A stretch of DNA of 64,000 nt from CAWEWH01 sp963812775 (GCA_963812775.1 CAWEWH010000007.1:1302001-1366000); one strand, 5' to 3'. Numbered from the stretch's first letter, positions 1-8,074 are shown. The notes: a model not told the origin generated them from the letters alone. Made by a program: numbers and translations.

Positions 1-4
1 GCTG

Positions 5-331
5 GTGCCGGCCGTCAGGAGCATGCTCGGCCGACGCGAGGGCGCGCCCCCGCCGCCCCCCGGCATCCCGGCCCCGCAGGAGCGGGCCAGGACCTGGCCC
101 GCCTGGGAGGCGGCCAAGATCGCCGTGCCGCTCGTCGGCATCGCGGTCGTGCTGGGGAACCTCCTCGGTGTCTGGGCGACGAAGGGGCAGATCGCCGCCC
201 GCGAGGCGCGGGAGAAGTGGGCGCAGGAGGAGCAGCGCCGGGACGAGGAGCAGCGGGCGCTCGACGAGAAGCTGCGGCAGATCCGCAAGAATTTGGACGA
301 CACCTTGCGGAATTTTGACCGGCGCCGCTGA
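5..331 (+). CDS. Small membrane protein with C-terminal coiled coil
   Basis: Function not recognised. The 108-residue reading starts with GTG at the very edge of the window and the frame is open upstream, so the true start may lie outside. Residues 14-25 are a proline run, residues about 37-58 form one hydrophobic membrane segment, and residues about 62-106 are a strongly charged Glu/Arg/Lys heptad stretch that predicts a coiled coil ending in the stop. The architecture (short N-terminal tail, one membrane helix, long cytoplasmic or periplasmic coil) suggests a scaffold or membrane anchor, but no partner gene is visible. It is the only open frame here with this coherent architecture. Confidence 0.6.
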   Translation: MPAVRSMLGRREGAPPPPPGIPAPQERARTWPAWEAAKIAVPLVGIAVVLGNLLGVWATKGQIAAREAREKWAQEEQRRDEEQRALDEKLRQIRKNLDDTLRNFDRRR

Positions 332-373
332 GCGGGGGCGGGCGGTTAGGGCCGGTGGGATGCTACGCGCGTC

Positions 374-472
374 ATGCCCGCGCTTGTCGCGGGCATCCAC
401 GACTTCCTGCCTGATCGAAGGCGTGGATGGCCGGGACCGATCCCCGGATCAAGTCCGGGGACGGCCATGACG
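374..472. repeat. Dispersed intergenic repeat, copy 1
   Basis: The stretch contains CGCGCTTGTCGCGGGCATCC followed after about 25 bases by GGCGTGGATGGCCGGGAC and a second hairpin around position 450. The same pair of blocks recurs at about 57123-57198 and 57795-57885 in the same orientation. The blocks are partly self-complementary (CATCCACG against CGTGGATG), so RNA copies would fold into a long hairpin. It lies in a gene-poor gap; apparent small frames across it are not credible genes. Confidence 0.7.
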
Positions 473-669
473 AACAGAGAGCCGGGGGCAGCACCCCCCT
501 CACCCGCCCGCCCTCGAGGGAGAGGGTGCGTGCGCTTGCGCACGCCGCTCACGGCCCCGCCCAGCCTCCCCCTGTGGCCGGTGTGCGCGCCCGCACAGAC
601 ACCCGCCTCGCCGTCCGATTGCATGGGGGATCAGTAAACCTCCCGATCTGGGGCGGAGGAGGATGTCCT

Positions 670-768
670 ATGTTCGACGCATTCGACTTGGCGATCGCTT
701 TGGGCGTCTGCGCCCTCTACACGATTGGCAGCCTGTGGCTCATCCACCTCGGCCGCGACTGGGGTTGA
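670..768 (+). CDS. Short single-span membrane peptide
   Basis: A 32-residue reading starting MFDAFDLAIALG is almost wholly one hydrophobic helix (about residues 6-26) ending in a short charged tail, HLGRDWG. A good ribosome site, GGCGGAGGAGG, sits about 7 bases before the ATG, which is the main reason to believe it. Small membrane peptides of this size include KdpF and CydX types, but neither kdp nor cyd genes are adjacent and the sequence matches neither clearly. No function assigned. Confidence 0.45.
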   Translation: MFDAFDLAIALGVCALYTIGSLWLIHLGRDWG

Positions 769-920
769 TCGGGCTTGCGCCAGCATGCTGGCTCGCCGTG
801 GGCGTGCGTAAGGCTCGGGTCATCCCGTGCGCATCGCAGCACGCGCGACACAATCGCAGGTGTGTGAACGCGTGGTGCGATGCAGACACGGGACGCCATG
901 GCATCCGCCGCCCCGTGCAA

Positions 921-983
921 CCGATCTCGGGCTCGCCCGAGATCGGCTCATCTCATGCGTAAGTCGGGCAAGCCCGACTTACG
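921..983. repeat. Two adjacent perfect palindromes (12-bp arms, 2-nt loops)
   Basis: Positions 921-946 read CCGATCTCGGGC, TC, then the exact complement; positions 958-983 read CGTAAGTCGGGC, AA, then the exact complement. Both share the inner GGGC/GCCC core. Similar hairpins occur at 8291-8316, 8327-8351, 62299-62322, 62334-62359 and 62376-62401. They lie in the 512-bp gap 769-1280, which otherwise contains nothing I can support as a gene. Confidence 0.8.
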
Positions 984-1280
984 GTGCCGCACCGCAGCCC
1001 GGCATCAAGCCCAAGCGATGGGGGTCACGCTTGCGCTGCGGCGCGCACGGGGTGACCAAGAGTGGTGGTGAACGTCCCTTGGGGCCATCCGGAGCAGCAG
1101 ACCACCCCGGTGCGACCGAAGCGCCGCTAGTGCTACTGAGAGCTACGGCCGACCAATTCGGACCGACTCCGGCAAGATGCGAACGGTGAGAAGTGACGGC
1201 CTGACGATGCCGCAGCAGCGTCGCGAAAAGCCGCGCCATCCACCCCAGCCGCCGGCGCCATCGAGCAAAGAAGAGAGAGG

Positions 1281-1511
1281 CTACCGCGCCTTGGCGAGCT
1301 GGGCGGGGACGTTGGCCGTCGCGGGCGTCGGCGTGGGTCCCGTCATATTGACGGCCGCCCCGATGACGATGGCGAGAGCGATGCCGGCATAGAGCGCCAG
1401 GGGCGAGAAGGCAGCGAGCCCCGGCAGACCACTGCCGCGCAACCGTTCCGCCCGCGCGACCTGCGTCGCGATGGCCTCACGCGTCTCGTACATCGTCGCT
1501 GCATCGCTCAT
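1281..1511 (-). CDS. Small single-span membrane protein
   Basis: A 76-residue protein of unknown function. The ATG at 1511 is chosen over an upstream one because GGGCAGGAG lies just ahead of it. Residues 1-30 are hydrophilic and helical (starts MSDAATMYETREAIATQ), residues about 35-56 form a membrane helix rich in Ala and Ile, and the tail is Pro/Thr/Ala rich. The arrangement suggests a soluble N-terminal helix tethered to the inner membrane. No operon partner: the next gene downstream on this strand is far away and the following gene is on the other strand. Confidence 0.5.
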   Translation of the reverse strand: MSDAATMYETREAIATQVARAERLRGSGLPGLAAFSPLALYAGIALAIVIGAAVNMTGPTPTPATANVPAQLAKAR

Positions 1512-1707
1512 GGGGTTCTCCTGCCCGCTGATCCCAGTGCGCGTGTTGTGGAACACATCGTCGGGGGTCGTCTGTGCGGCGGCGCACATTACGACTGGCG
1601 CGACGCTGTCGCGGGGCATTCCGATGCGAGCACAAGAAGCGGAGCGCGCCGGCGCGCCCCACCCCCTAAGTCTTGGCCATCAGCAATCGCACGGAAGGGA
1701 CCGCAAG

Positions 1708-2157
1708 ATGAGCAAGGAACAGGACAACAAGGCCATCGTCGGCCGCTGGTTCACGGAATTCTGGGGCGAGACATGCAATCTCGGCGTCGTCGACGACCTT
1801 GCCGCCCCCGACATGCTGCTCAAATATTCGCTGCACGAGCCGCGCCGCGGCCGCGACGACATCAAGGCGTTCATGACCGACTTCCGCCGCGCCTTCCCGG
1901 ACCTGAAATTCTGGGGCACTGCCGATCTCATCGCCGAGGGCGATTATGTGGTCGGCCGTTGGGAAGGCGGCGGCACCCACAAGGGCCCGGCCTTCAGCGA
2001 CTTCCTGATGGGCGCGCTGCCGCCGGCCAGCGGCCGCAAGATGCATTTCACCGGCACGACGGTGCTGCGGCTCAAGGGCGGCAAGATCGTCGAGGAGATC
2101 GGCCTCGACGACGGCGTCACCGCGCTGCAGCAGCTCGGGCTGATGAAGGCGGCGTGA
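1708..2157 (+). CDS. SnoaL-like / NTF2-fold polyketide cyclase family protein
   Basis: A 149-residue protein of the SnoaL-like branch of the NTF2 superfamily, a cone-shaped fold that binds small hydrophobic ligands; some members are polyketide cyclases, others have unknown substrates. Typical signs are the N-terminal helix with NKAIVGRWFTEFW, the YSLHEPRRGRDDIKAF loop, the central FPDLKFWGTADLIAEGDYVV strands, and GRKMHFTGTTVLRLKGGKI near the end. The ATG at 1708 follows GGAAGGG and opens the family-length protein; an upstream extension of the same frame has no family similarity. It is a single-gene unit, so substrate is unknown. Confidence 0.8.
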   Translation: MSKEQDNKAIVGRWFTEFWGETCNLGVVDDLAAPDMLLKYSLHEPRRGRDDIKAFMTDFRRAFPDLKFWGTADLIAEGDYVVGRWEGGGTHKGPAFSDFLMGALPPASGRKMHFTGTTVLRLKGGKIVEEIGLDDGVTALQQLGLMKAA

Positions 2158-2217
2158 GGCCCCGGCGGGCAGCTGTCGATGTCGCTACGCCAGTCGTTGG
2201 TCGAGCCGCTGGCCGCG

Positions 2218-2357
2218 CTGATCCTCCCCCTCTAGGGGGAGGTGGCCGCGCTGAAAAGCGCGGCCGGAGGGGGTCGCATTGGTCGAACATTCGCGACCCC
2301 CCCGGCTCAGCGCGCGTTGCGCGCTGGAGCCACCCTCCCCTGAAGGGGAGGGATCAG
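2218..2357. repeat. Intergenic module with inverted CCTCCCC/GGGGAGG ends
   Basis: The left end reads TCCCCCTCTAGGGGGAGG, followed by a hairpin GGCCGCGCTGAAAAGCGCGGCC and GGAGGGGGTCGC; the right end has GCGACCCCCCC and CCCTCCCCTGAAGGGGAGGG. The right half is close to an inverted copy of the left half, so the whole unit is a large imperfect palindrome. A sister unit with nearly the same ends lies at 62205-62438. It separates the SnoaL gene from the oppositely oriented dehydrogenase and may act as a bidirectional terminator. Confidence 0.7.
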
Positions 2358-2421
2358 TCCGCTCAAAACGTGGCGCCAGATACGTGAATCTCGTCGCGCA
2401 AGGGGATTGGGAGCACGCCCC

Positions 2422-3504
2422 TCACCGCCACGGCTCGACGAGAATCTTCGTGTGCCGCTCCGGGTTGGCGAGGTCGGCGAAGGCGCCCGCCACGCCGTCG
2501 AGCCCGACCTTGCCGGTGATGAGCGCCCCGGCGTCGACCGCGCCGTCGGCGATGAGCGTAAGCGCGCTCGCGAACTCGGCCGGCGTGTAGCCGAGGACGT
2601 ATTGCACGGCGAGCTCCTTGACGATGCCGAGCATCGGCTCGGCGCGGTCGCTCTCCATGCACACGCCGACAACGACGATGCGGGCATCGCGCGGCGCGCC
2701 CTCGAACACCTGCTGGATGATGCCGGGCACGCCGACGCATTCGAAGATGAGCGCCGGCTTGAGCGCCGGTAGCCACGCCTGCATGGGCGGTCGCGCCGCT
2801 TTCTCCGCCTCCGTCATGGCGGCATGCGCGGCCCAGGTCGCGAACGGCGCCGCGACAGCCGGGTCGACGACGATGTCGGCCCCCATCGTCGCAGCAAGCG
2901 CCCGACGGCCCGGCGAGAAGTCGGCCGCGACGATCGGCGCCAGGCCCTTCAGCCTGAGCCCGACGATGACCGCGAGCCCGACGGGGCCGCAGCCGATGAC
3001 CAGCGGCACCTCGCCGCCGCGCACGGCCGCCTTCTCGACGGCGTGCAGGCCGACGGCGAGCGGCTCGGTGAGGGCCGCATGCTCGGGCGCAAGCCCGTTC
3101 GGCACCGGGATGAGCAGCGCCTCGCAGAGCAGCATGCGCTCGGCATAGCCGCCGACATTGTCGTTGGAATAGCCGATGCCGGTGGGACCGGCGGCGGACA
3201 TCAGCGCCGGGATCGAGGTGACGCGGGTGCCGGGCTTGAGCCGCCTGTCGGTCGCCGGGCCATGGTCGACCACCTCGCAGCAGAATTCGTGGCCCATGAC
3301 GATGTCGCGCTTGAGATCCATCGGTCTGCGGCCGGGGATGTGGCGGGCGAGATCGGCCATGCGGCGGGCGTGCTTGGCCGCATGCAGGTCGGAGCCGCAG
3401 ATGCCGCAGGCGAGCGTCCGGACCAGCACCTGGCCGGCGCCCGGCACCGGCTCCGGCACCTCGCCGGTGACGATGGCCCCGTTCCTGAAGATGGCTGCGC
3501 GCAT
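2422..3504 (-). CDS. Zinc-binding medium-chain alcohol dehydrogenase
   Basis: A 360-residue NAD(P)-dependent dehydrogenase of the MDR superfamily, cytosolic. The catalytic zinc site is visible as Cys33 in CGICGSDLH and His72-Glu73 in MGHEF; the Rossmann motif GCGPVG sits near residue 170. I do not see the four-cysteine structural-zinc lobe of classical liver-type enzymes. It begins with MRAAIFRNGAIV, a usual start for this family, and ends in VEPWR. The upstream alpha/beta hydrolase is on the same strand 35 bp away, so the two may be co-transcribed. Substrate cannot be told from sequence. Confidence 0.88.
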   Translation of the reverse strand: MRAAIFRNGAIVTGEVPEPVPGAGQVLVRTLACGICGSDLHAAKHARRMADLARHIPGRRPMDLKRDIVMGHEFCCEVVDHGPATDRRLKPGTRVTSIPALMSAAGPTGIGYSNDNVGGYAERMLLCEALLIPVPNGLAPEHAALTEPLAVGLHAVEKAAVRGGEVPLVIGCGPVGLAVIVGLRLKGLAPIVAADFSPGRRALAATMGADIVVDPAVAAPFATWAAHAAMTEAEKAARPPMQAWLPALKPALIFECVGVPGIIQQVFEGAPRDARIVVVGVCMESDRAEPMLGIVKELAVQYVLGYTPAEFASALTLIADGAVDAGALITGKVGLDGVAGAFADLANPERHTKILVEPWR

Positions 3505-3539
3505 GGCGGGTCACTCTCCTCGACGCTGCCGCGCAACCT

Positions 3540-4364
3540 CTAGCCGCGAATGAAAGCCAGCAGGTCGGCGTTGATGGTGTCGGCCTGCGTCGTCGGCATG
3601 CCGTGCGGGAAGCCCTTGTAGGTTTTCAGCGTGCCGTTCTTCAAGAGCTTCGCCGACAGCGGCGCGGAATCGGCATAGGGCACGATCTGGTCGTCGTCGC
3701 CGTGCATCACCAGCACCGGCACGTTGATCTTCCTCAGATCGTCGCTGAAGTCGGTCTGCGAGAAGGCGACGATGCCGTCATAGTGCGCCTTGGCGCCGCC
3801 CATCATGCCCTGACGCCACCAGTTCAAGATCACCGCCTGCGAGACTTTCGCGCCCGGCCGGTTGAAGCCATAGAACGGGCCGGCCGGCAGATCGTAATAG
3901 AACTGGGAACGGTTGGCGGCGAGCTGCGCCTGCAGTCCGTCAAACACCTCCTTGGGCAGGCCGCCCGGATTGGCCGCCGTCTTCAGCATCAGCGGCGGCA
4001 CCGCGCTGACGATCGCCGCCTTCGCCACCCGGCTTTCGCCGTGGCGCGCGATGTAATGCACCACCTCGCCGCCGCCGGTGGAGTGGCCGACATGCACGGC
4101 ATCCTTCAGGTCGAGATGCGCGGTCAGCGCCGCGAGATCGTCGGCGTAGTGATCCATGTCATGGCCGCCGCCGGTCTGGGTGGAACGACCGTGGCCGCGC
4201 CGGTCATGGGCGATCACCCGAAAGCCCTTGCCGAGGAAGAACAGCATCTGCGCGTCCCAGTCGTCCGCCGACAGCGGCCAGCCGTGGCTGAACACGATGG
4301 GGCGACCGGCGCCCCAGTCCTTGTAGAAAATCTCGACGCCGTCCTTGGTGGCGATCGTCGGCAT
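3540..4364 (-). CDS. Alpha/beta hydrolase, non-heme chloroperoxidase family
   Basis: A 274-residue cofactor-free haloperoxidase/esterase-type hydrolase. Triad: Ser95 in the elbow GHSTGGGE, an Asp in MHGDDDQIVP and a His in GFPHGMP near the C-terminus. The oxyanion region FSHGWPLSADDWDAQM and AHDRRGHGRS are hallmarks of this subgroup, which includes arylesterases able to perform perhydrolysis. Start at 4364 (MPTIATKDG) is preferred because the family begins there and AAGGTCAGG lies upstream. No signal peptide. Likely co-transcribed with the downstream zinc dehydrogenase. The exact substrate is unknown. Confidence 0.88.
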   Translation of the reverse strand: MPTIATKDGVEIFYKDWGAGRPIVFSHGWPLSADDWDAQMLFFLGKGFRVIAHDRRGHGRSTQTGGGHDMDHYADDLAALTAHLDLKDAVHVGHSTGGGEVVHYIARHGESRVAKAAIVSAVPPLMLKTAANPGGLPKEVFDGLQAQLAANRSQFYYDLPAGPFYGFNRPGAKVSQAVILNWWRQGMMGGAKAHYDGIVAFSQTDFSDDLRKINVPVLVMHGDDDQIVPYADSAPLSAKLLKNGTLKTYKGFPHGMPTTQADTINADLLAFIRG

Positions 4365-4894
4365 GGCCTGACCTTTCGCTGATGGAACGCCCCCCAGCGG
4401 CCCCGGCATCCGGTGACGCTAGCGTGACATCGGGCGGCCGGCGAGACGGGCGGCGAGGGATTTCACACAGGGCACACGTGCTTCTTAGGACTGAAACAGG
4501 GCCGAAACCCGGCGATTGGCCGATATTCCTGCCGTAATTAACCGCGCCGGCTAACCACGCGGCGCGACCGAACGACCGCAACGGCCGCCGTCGGCGAGTA
4601 GATGTTGCGCCAGGAGAAGCTCAAGCTAGGGTCATCAGCCAATGTTGGTCCCCACCGGGGACGGGGGTTGCATTCGCGTCAGTTGACGTATTGCATCGCC
4701 GATGTGGTATTGACTGACCGGTTGCTTTGACGGCCGCGTCCTCAGCGTATCGATAGCGCATCGACTTGGAGGCAATACGCTGAAGGTTGGCCGACGAAGA
4801 GCGTGGGGATGCGATCGCCTCTGTCCTGCGGCGGAGACTGATCGGCGGTTGCGAGACTGAATTCTGGGGGTTCATCGGAGAGTAGGAGTAATCA

Positions 4895-5437
4895 ATGCAG
4901 GACGCATCCGATAATAGTCGCTTCAAGACCTTTGCCGATTCCGTCAGCATCATCAGCAAGCTCGGACAACGGCTCGCCGGACTTCAAAACGATGTCGCGG
5001 CCATCGAGTCGCTGCCGGTCGACGCCAACGGCGACGCCGAAGCCTCGGTGAGCATCGGCACCACCGGGGCCGCGCGCGTCGAGCTGCGGCTGCCGCCCTC
5101 GGCGATGCTGCTGGTCAAGCGCGAAGAGGTAAGCCGCGCCATCGACGAGCTGAAGTCCGAGTTCAACGAGATCCTCGACCACGCGAGCGAACTGGCCCTG
5201 CGCTGCAAGCCCGAGCCGGTGGCGCCGATGGCGCCGCGCATCGCCGCCGATGTCGACGTGCTCGAGCGCATGGAGCGCGAGATGAAGGAACTGGAGCGGG
5301 CGGCAGGGCCGCAGCGCGGCTCCTATCCCTCGCTCGCCACCGAGACGCCGCCCCCGCCGCCATCGCGGGTGCGTGGCGGCTCGCCGCGCCTGCGTGACAT
5401 GGTGTTCAACCGCCGCCCGGCGGTGGCCGCCGAATAG
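4895..5437 (+). CDS. Hypothetical protein with helical C-terminal half
   Basis: A 180-residue soluble protein that I do not recognise. It starts MQDASDNSRFKTFADS after GAGAGTAGGAG, a good ribosome site. Residues 1-75 look like a mixed fold, residues about 76-110 (KREEVSRAIDELKSEFNEI) are amphipathic helix, residues 130-145 add another charged helix, then a Pro-rich linker leads to a basic tail ending RRPAVAAE. It is convergent with the guaA remnant whose end lies 14 bp away, so the repeat cluster that follows abuts its 3' end. Preceding gap 4365-4894 (530 bp) shows no other gene. Confidence 0.6.
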   Translation: MQDASDNSRFKTFADSVSIISKLGQRLAGLQNDVAAIESLPVDANGDAEASVSIGTTGAARVELRLPPSAMLLVKREEVSRAIDELKSEFNEILDHASELALRCKPEPVAPMAPRIAADVDVLERMEREMKELERAAGPQRGSYPSLATETPPPPPSRVRGGSPRLRDMVFNRRPAVAAE

Positions 5438-5450
5438 CCGCGCCGACCCC

Positions 5451-5574
5451 CTACTCCCACGCGATGGTGCCGGGGGGCTTCGAGGTCACGTCGTAGGTGA
5501 CGCGGTTGATGCCGCGCACCTCGTTGATGATGCGGGTGGCGACGCGGCCGATGCAGGCCGCCTCGAAGGGGTAG
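5451..5574 (-). pseudogene. Displaced guaA 3' end (copy 1, possible attachment site)
   Basis: On the minus strand these bases encode the last 40-odd residues of GMP synthetase without the rest of the gene: YPFEAACIGRVATRIINEV and onwards, ending in GTIAWE and TAG. Compared with the intact guaA end at 6443-6567 I count about a dozen differences over 124 aligned bases, several changing residues (EAAC for DTAF, IAWE for IEWE), so it is not a fresh copy. The similarity stops abruptly at the GGGGTAG block. Such displaced gene ends are what integration into the 3' end of a housekeeping gene leaves behind. Confidence 0.8.
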
Positions 5575-5628
5575 CGCCCCCGGGGCTGCTTCGGCCAAAC
5601 GCGAAATCAGTGATCGTGCGACTGGCGT

Positions 5629-5847
5629 TCAGCCCAGACAGCCAGCCAGTTCTTCGTCGCTGGGGAACCGACCCGCCGCTTTCTTCGAGAACGCAAGCCG
5701 GCCGTCGACGCTGACTTCGAAGACGCCACCGCCGGATCGGCGGAGACTGACTTCCGCCGAGGGTCGCAGCTTGAGGACGAGTTCCCGCGCCGCACGGGCG
5801 CGCGGCTCATATCCTCACTTGCCGCAATATTCGATCTCGATCTTCAT
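5629..5847 (-). CDS. SelW/Rdx-family protein with in-frame TGA (likely selenocysteine)
   Basis: Reading through one TGA (5815-5817) gives a 72-residue protein of the SelW/SelT/SelH (Rdx) redox family: MKIEIEYCGK-U-GYEPRARAARELV and, later, GGGVFEVSVDGRLAFSKK. In this family the active site is CxxU or CxxC at just this place, so TGA falls exactly on the selenocysteine codon (residue 11, motif C-G-K-U). A hairpin CCGCGC / GCGCGG (5805-5800 with 5790-5785) places its nine-base loop 16-24 bases after the TGA, where bacterial SECIS loops lie. ATG at 5847 has GAGG upstream. The alternative is a Cys-to-stop pseudogene. No sel genes are in the window. Confidence 0.75.
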
Positions 5848-6012
5848 GAATTGAACCTCGCGACTCCATCGCGCGGCCACCCTACCAAAAGACCATGGCG
5901 ACCGGTAGGCATCCTTGGCTCGACACGATCTCGTGCATGGCCCGCGGGCCGAATCCAGCCAGATCACTCATGCCGCGCCAAGCCAGCGGCGGGCGGGGGC
6001 AGCGCGCCTCCC

Positions 6013-6054
6013 CTACTCCCACTCGATCGTTCCGGGCGGCTTGGACGTCACGTC
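6013..6054 (-). repeat. guaA 3'-end repeat (copy 2)
   Basis: These 42 bases on the minus strand spell the last 13 codons of guaA (DVTSKPPGTIEWE) and a TAG stop. The intact gene has the same residues but a TGA stop, with only about four base differences. The repeat begins two bases after the VOC stop codon and its flank CCCTACTCCCA is shared with copy 1 at 5451. It marks the boundary between two one-gene segments and is a candidate recombination site. Confidence 0.8.
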
Positions 6055-6056
6055 AC

Positions 6057-6446
6057 TCAGCCCCAACGGTTGGCGTTCTTCGGGAACCCCGGGCGCTGCA
6101 CGCGCACCACACAGAATCGCTGGCCGGTCGGCGCCTCCATCACGACCCAGCGCTCCAGGCGTCTTGCGACCCTAGCCCCAAGCTGTTCGAGCCGCGCGAC
6201 CTCCGCGGGGATGTCGTCGGTTTCGATGTCGAGGTGGACCCGGCTCTCGTGGTCCACCCGCTGGATCTGCACGATCGGCTCGTCGGGCGGGGTCTCCAGC
6301 ATCCGATAGCCGCCACGGGTCCCTGGGTGGCCGGGATCGACCGGCCGACCGAGCGCTTCGGCCCAGAAAGCGGCCGCCGCGTCCACATCATCGGTCTTGC
6401 AGTCGATCAGCACGGCGCAGAGGCGGGATTGATGCACGTCGGTCAC
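6057..6446 (-). CDS. VOC-family (glyoxalase-like) protein
   Basis: A protein of about 129 residues with the vicinal-oxygen-chelate fold (PF18029-like single module). Signs: LIDCKTDDVDAAAAFWAEAL at the start, RVHLDIETDDIPAEVARLE in the middle and GQRFCVVRVQRPGF at the end, the last a hallmark of this subgroup. Start chosen at the GTG whose first four bases overlap the guaA stop (GTGA), implying translational coupling; a GTG at 6452 is the alternative. It lies between the intact guaA end and guaA-end repeat copy 2, so it looks like cargo inserted behind guaA. Substrate unknown. Confidence 0.8.
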   Translation of the reverse strand: MTDVHQSRLCAVLIDCKTDDVDAAAAFWAEALGRPVDPGHPGTRGGYRMLETPPDEPIVQIQRVDHESRVHLDIETDDIPAEVARLEQLGARVARRLERWVVMEAPTGQRFCVVRVQRPGFPKNANRWG

Positions 6447-8074
6447 TCCCACTCGATCGTCCCGGGCGGCTTCGACGTCACGTCGTAAGTGACGCGATTG
6501 ATGCCGCGCACCTCGTTGATGATGCGGGTGGCGACGCGGCCGATGAAGGCCGTGTCGAAGGGGTAGAAGTCGGCCGTCATGCCGTCGATGGAGGTGACGG
6601 CGCGCAGCGCGCAGACATAGTCGTAGGTGCGGTCGTCCCCCATGACGCCCACCGTGCGCACCGGCAACAGCACCGCAAACGCCTGCCAGATGTCGTCGTA
6701 GAGGCCGGCGCGGCGGATCTCCTCGAGATAGATGGCGTCGGCCTTGCGCAGGATGTCGAGCCTCTCCTTGGTGATGCCGCCGGGGCAGCGGATGGCGAGG
6801 CCCGGCCCCGGGAACGGGTGGCGGCTCACGAACTTCTCGGGCAGGCCGAGCTCGCGCCCCAGCACCCTGACCTCGTCCTTGAAGAGTTCGCGCAGCGGCT
6901 CGACGAGCTTCATGTTCATGCGCTCGGGCAGGCCGCCGACATTGTGGTGGCTCTTGATGGTCACCGACGGCCCGCCGGTGAACGACACGCTCTCGATCAC
7001 GTCCGGATAGAGCGTGCCCTGGGCGAGGAAGTCGGCGCCGCCGAGCTTCCTGGCCTCCCGTTCGAACACGTCGATGAACAGCTTGCCGATGATCTTGCGC
7101 TTCTGCTCGGGGTCGGTGACGCCTTCCAGCGCCTCGAGGAAGAGCCGCTCGGCCTCCACGTGCAGGAGCGGGATGTTGTAGCTCTCCTTGAACAGCGTCA
7201 CGACCTGTTCGGCCTCGCCGGCGCGGAGCAGGCCGTGATCGACGAACACGCAGACGAGCTGCTCGGCCACCGCCTCGTGGATGAGCACGGCCGCCACGGC
7301 GCTGTCGACGCCGCCCGAGAGGCCGCAGATGACGCGGCCCTCGCCCACCTGGGCCCGGATGCGCGCCACCGCCTCGGCCCGGAAGGCCCGCATGGTCCAG
7401 TCGCCTGTGGCGCCGACGATCTTGCGCACGAAGTTGCGCAAGAGCGCCGCTCCATGCGGGGTGTGCACGACCTCGGGGTGGAACTGCACGGCAAAGAAGC
7501 GCCGGCGCGGATCGGCCACCGCCGCGAAGGGGGCGTTCTCGGAAACGCCGATGACTTCAAAACCCTTGGGCAGGCGGGTGACGCGGTCGCCGTGGCTCAT
7601 CCACACCGGATAGCGCTCGCCCTTGGTCCACACGCCTTCGAACAGCGCGCTGTCGGCGATGACCTCGACCTCGGCGCGGCCGAACTCGCGATGGTGCCCA
7701 CCCTCGACCTCGCCGCCGAGCTGGGCGGCCATGGCCTGCTCGCCGTAGCAGATGCCGAGGACGGGGACGCCCGCCTCGAAGATGGCTGCCGGTGCGCGGG
7801 GCGTCGTGTCATCGGTGACCGAGGCGGGGCCGCCCGACAGGATGACGCCCTTGGGCTTCATGGCCGCAAAGGCCTCGGCCGCCTTGTTGAAGGGCACGAT
7901 CTCGGAATAGACGCCCTCCTCGCGCACGCGCCGTGCGATGAGCTGCGTCACCTGACTGCCGAAGTCGACGATGAGGATCTTGTCGTGCTGGGCCGCGTCG
8001 GTGGCCGGCACGGAGTCCTGGGCGGGGGCTGGCTTGGGGTGATGCTTGGCTTGGTTTTTGGCTTGGGCTTCCAT
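6443..8074 (-). CDS. guaA: GMP synthase (glutamine-hydrolysing)
   Basis: Converts XMP to GMP using glutamine and ATP, the last step of guanine nucleotide synthesis, in the cytosol. The 543-residue protein has a class-I glutamine amidotransferase domain (ILIVDFGSQVTQL; nucleophile Cys in GICYGEQAMA; His-Glu in FHPEV), an ATP pyrophosphatase domain (P-loop SGGVDSAVAA) and the C-terminal dimerisation domain ending KPPGTIEWE. About 30 extra Lys/Pro/Ala-rich residues precede the conserved start, so translation may begin further in. Its 3' end is present twice more downstream (copies 1 and 2). Confidence 0.97.
   Translation of the reverse strand: MEAQAKNQAKHHPKPAPAQDSVPATDAAQHDKILIVDFGSQVTQLIARRVREEGVYSEIVPFNKAAEAFAAMKPKGVILSGGPASVTDDTTPRAPAAIFEAGVPVLGICYGEQAMAAQLGGEVEGGHHREFGRAEVEVIADSALFEGVWTKGERYPVWMSHGDRVTRLPKGFEVIGVSENAPFAAVADPRRRFFAVQFHPEVVHTPHGAALLRNFVRKIVGATGDWTMRAFRAEAVARIRAQVGEGRVICGLSGGVDSAVAAVLIHEAVAEQLVCVFVDHGLLRAGEAEQVVTLFKESYNIPLLHVEAERLFLEALEGVTDPEQKRKIIGKLFIDVFEREARKLGGADFLAQGTLYPDVIESVSFTGGPSVTIKSHHNVGGLPERMNMKLVEPLRELFKDEVRVLGRELGLPEKFVSRHPFPGPGLAIRCPGGITKERLDILRKADAIYLEEIRRAGLYDDIWQAFAVLLPVRTVGVMGDDRTYDYVCALRAVTSIDGMTADFYPFDTAFIGRVATRIINEVRGINRVTYDVTSKPPGTIEWE

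Noticed and set aside
5607..5810. A 67-residue protein starting after the TGA in the SelW gene
   Set aside because: Its start lies in a different frame from the SelW reading and its Ser/Arg-rich translation matches no fold; the read-through frame explains the locus.
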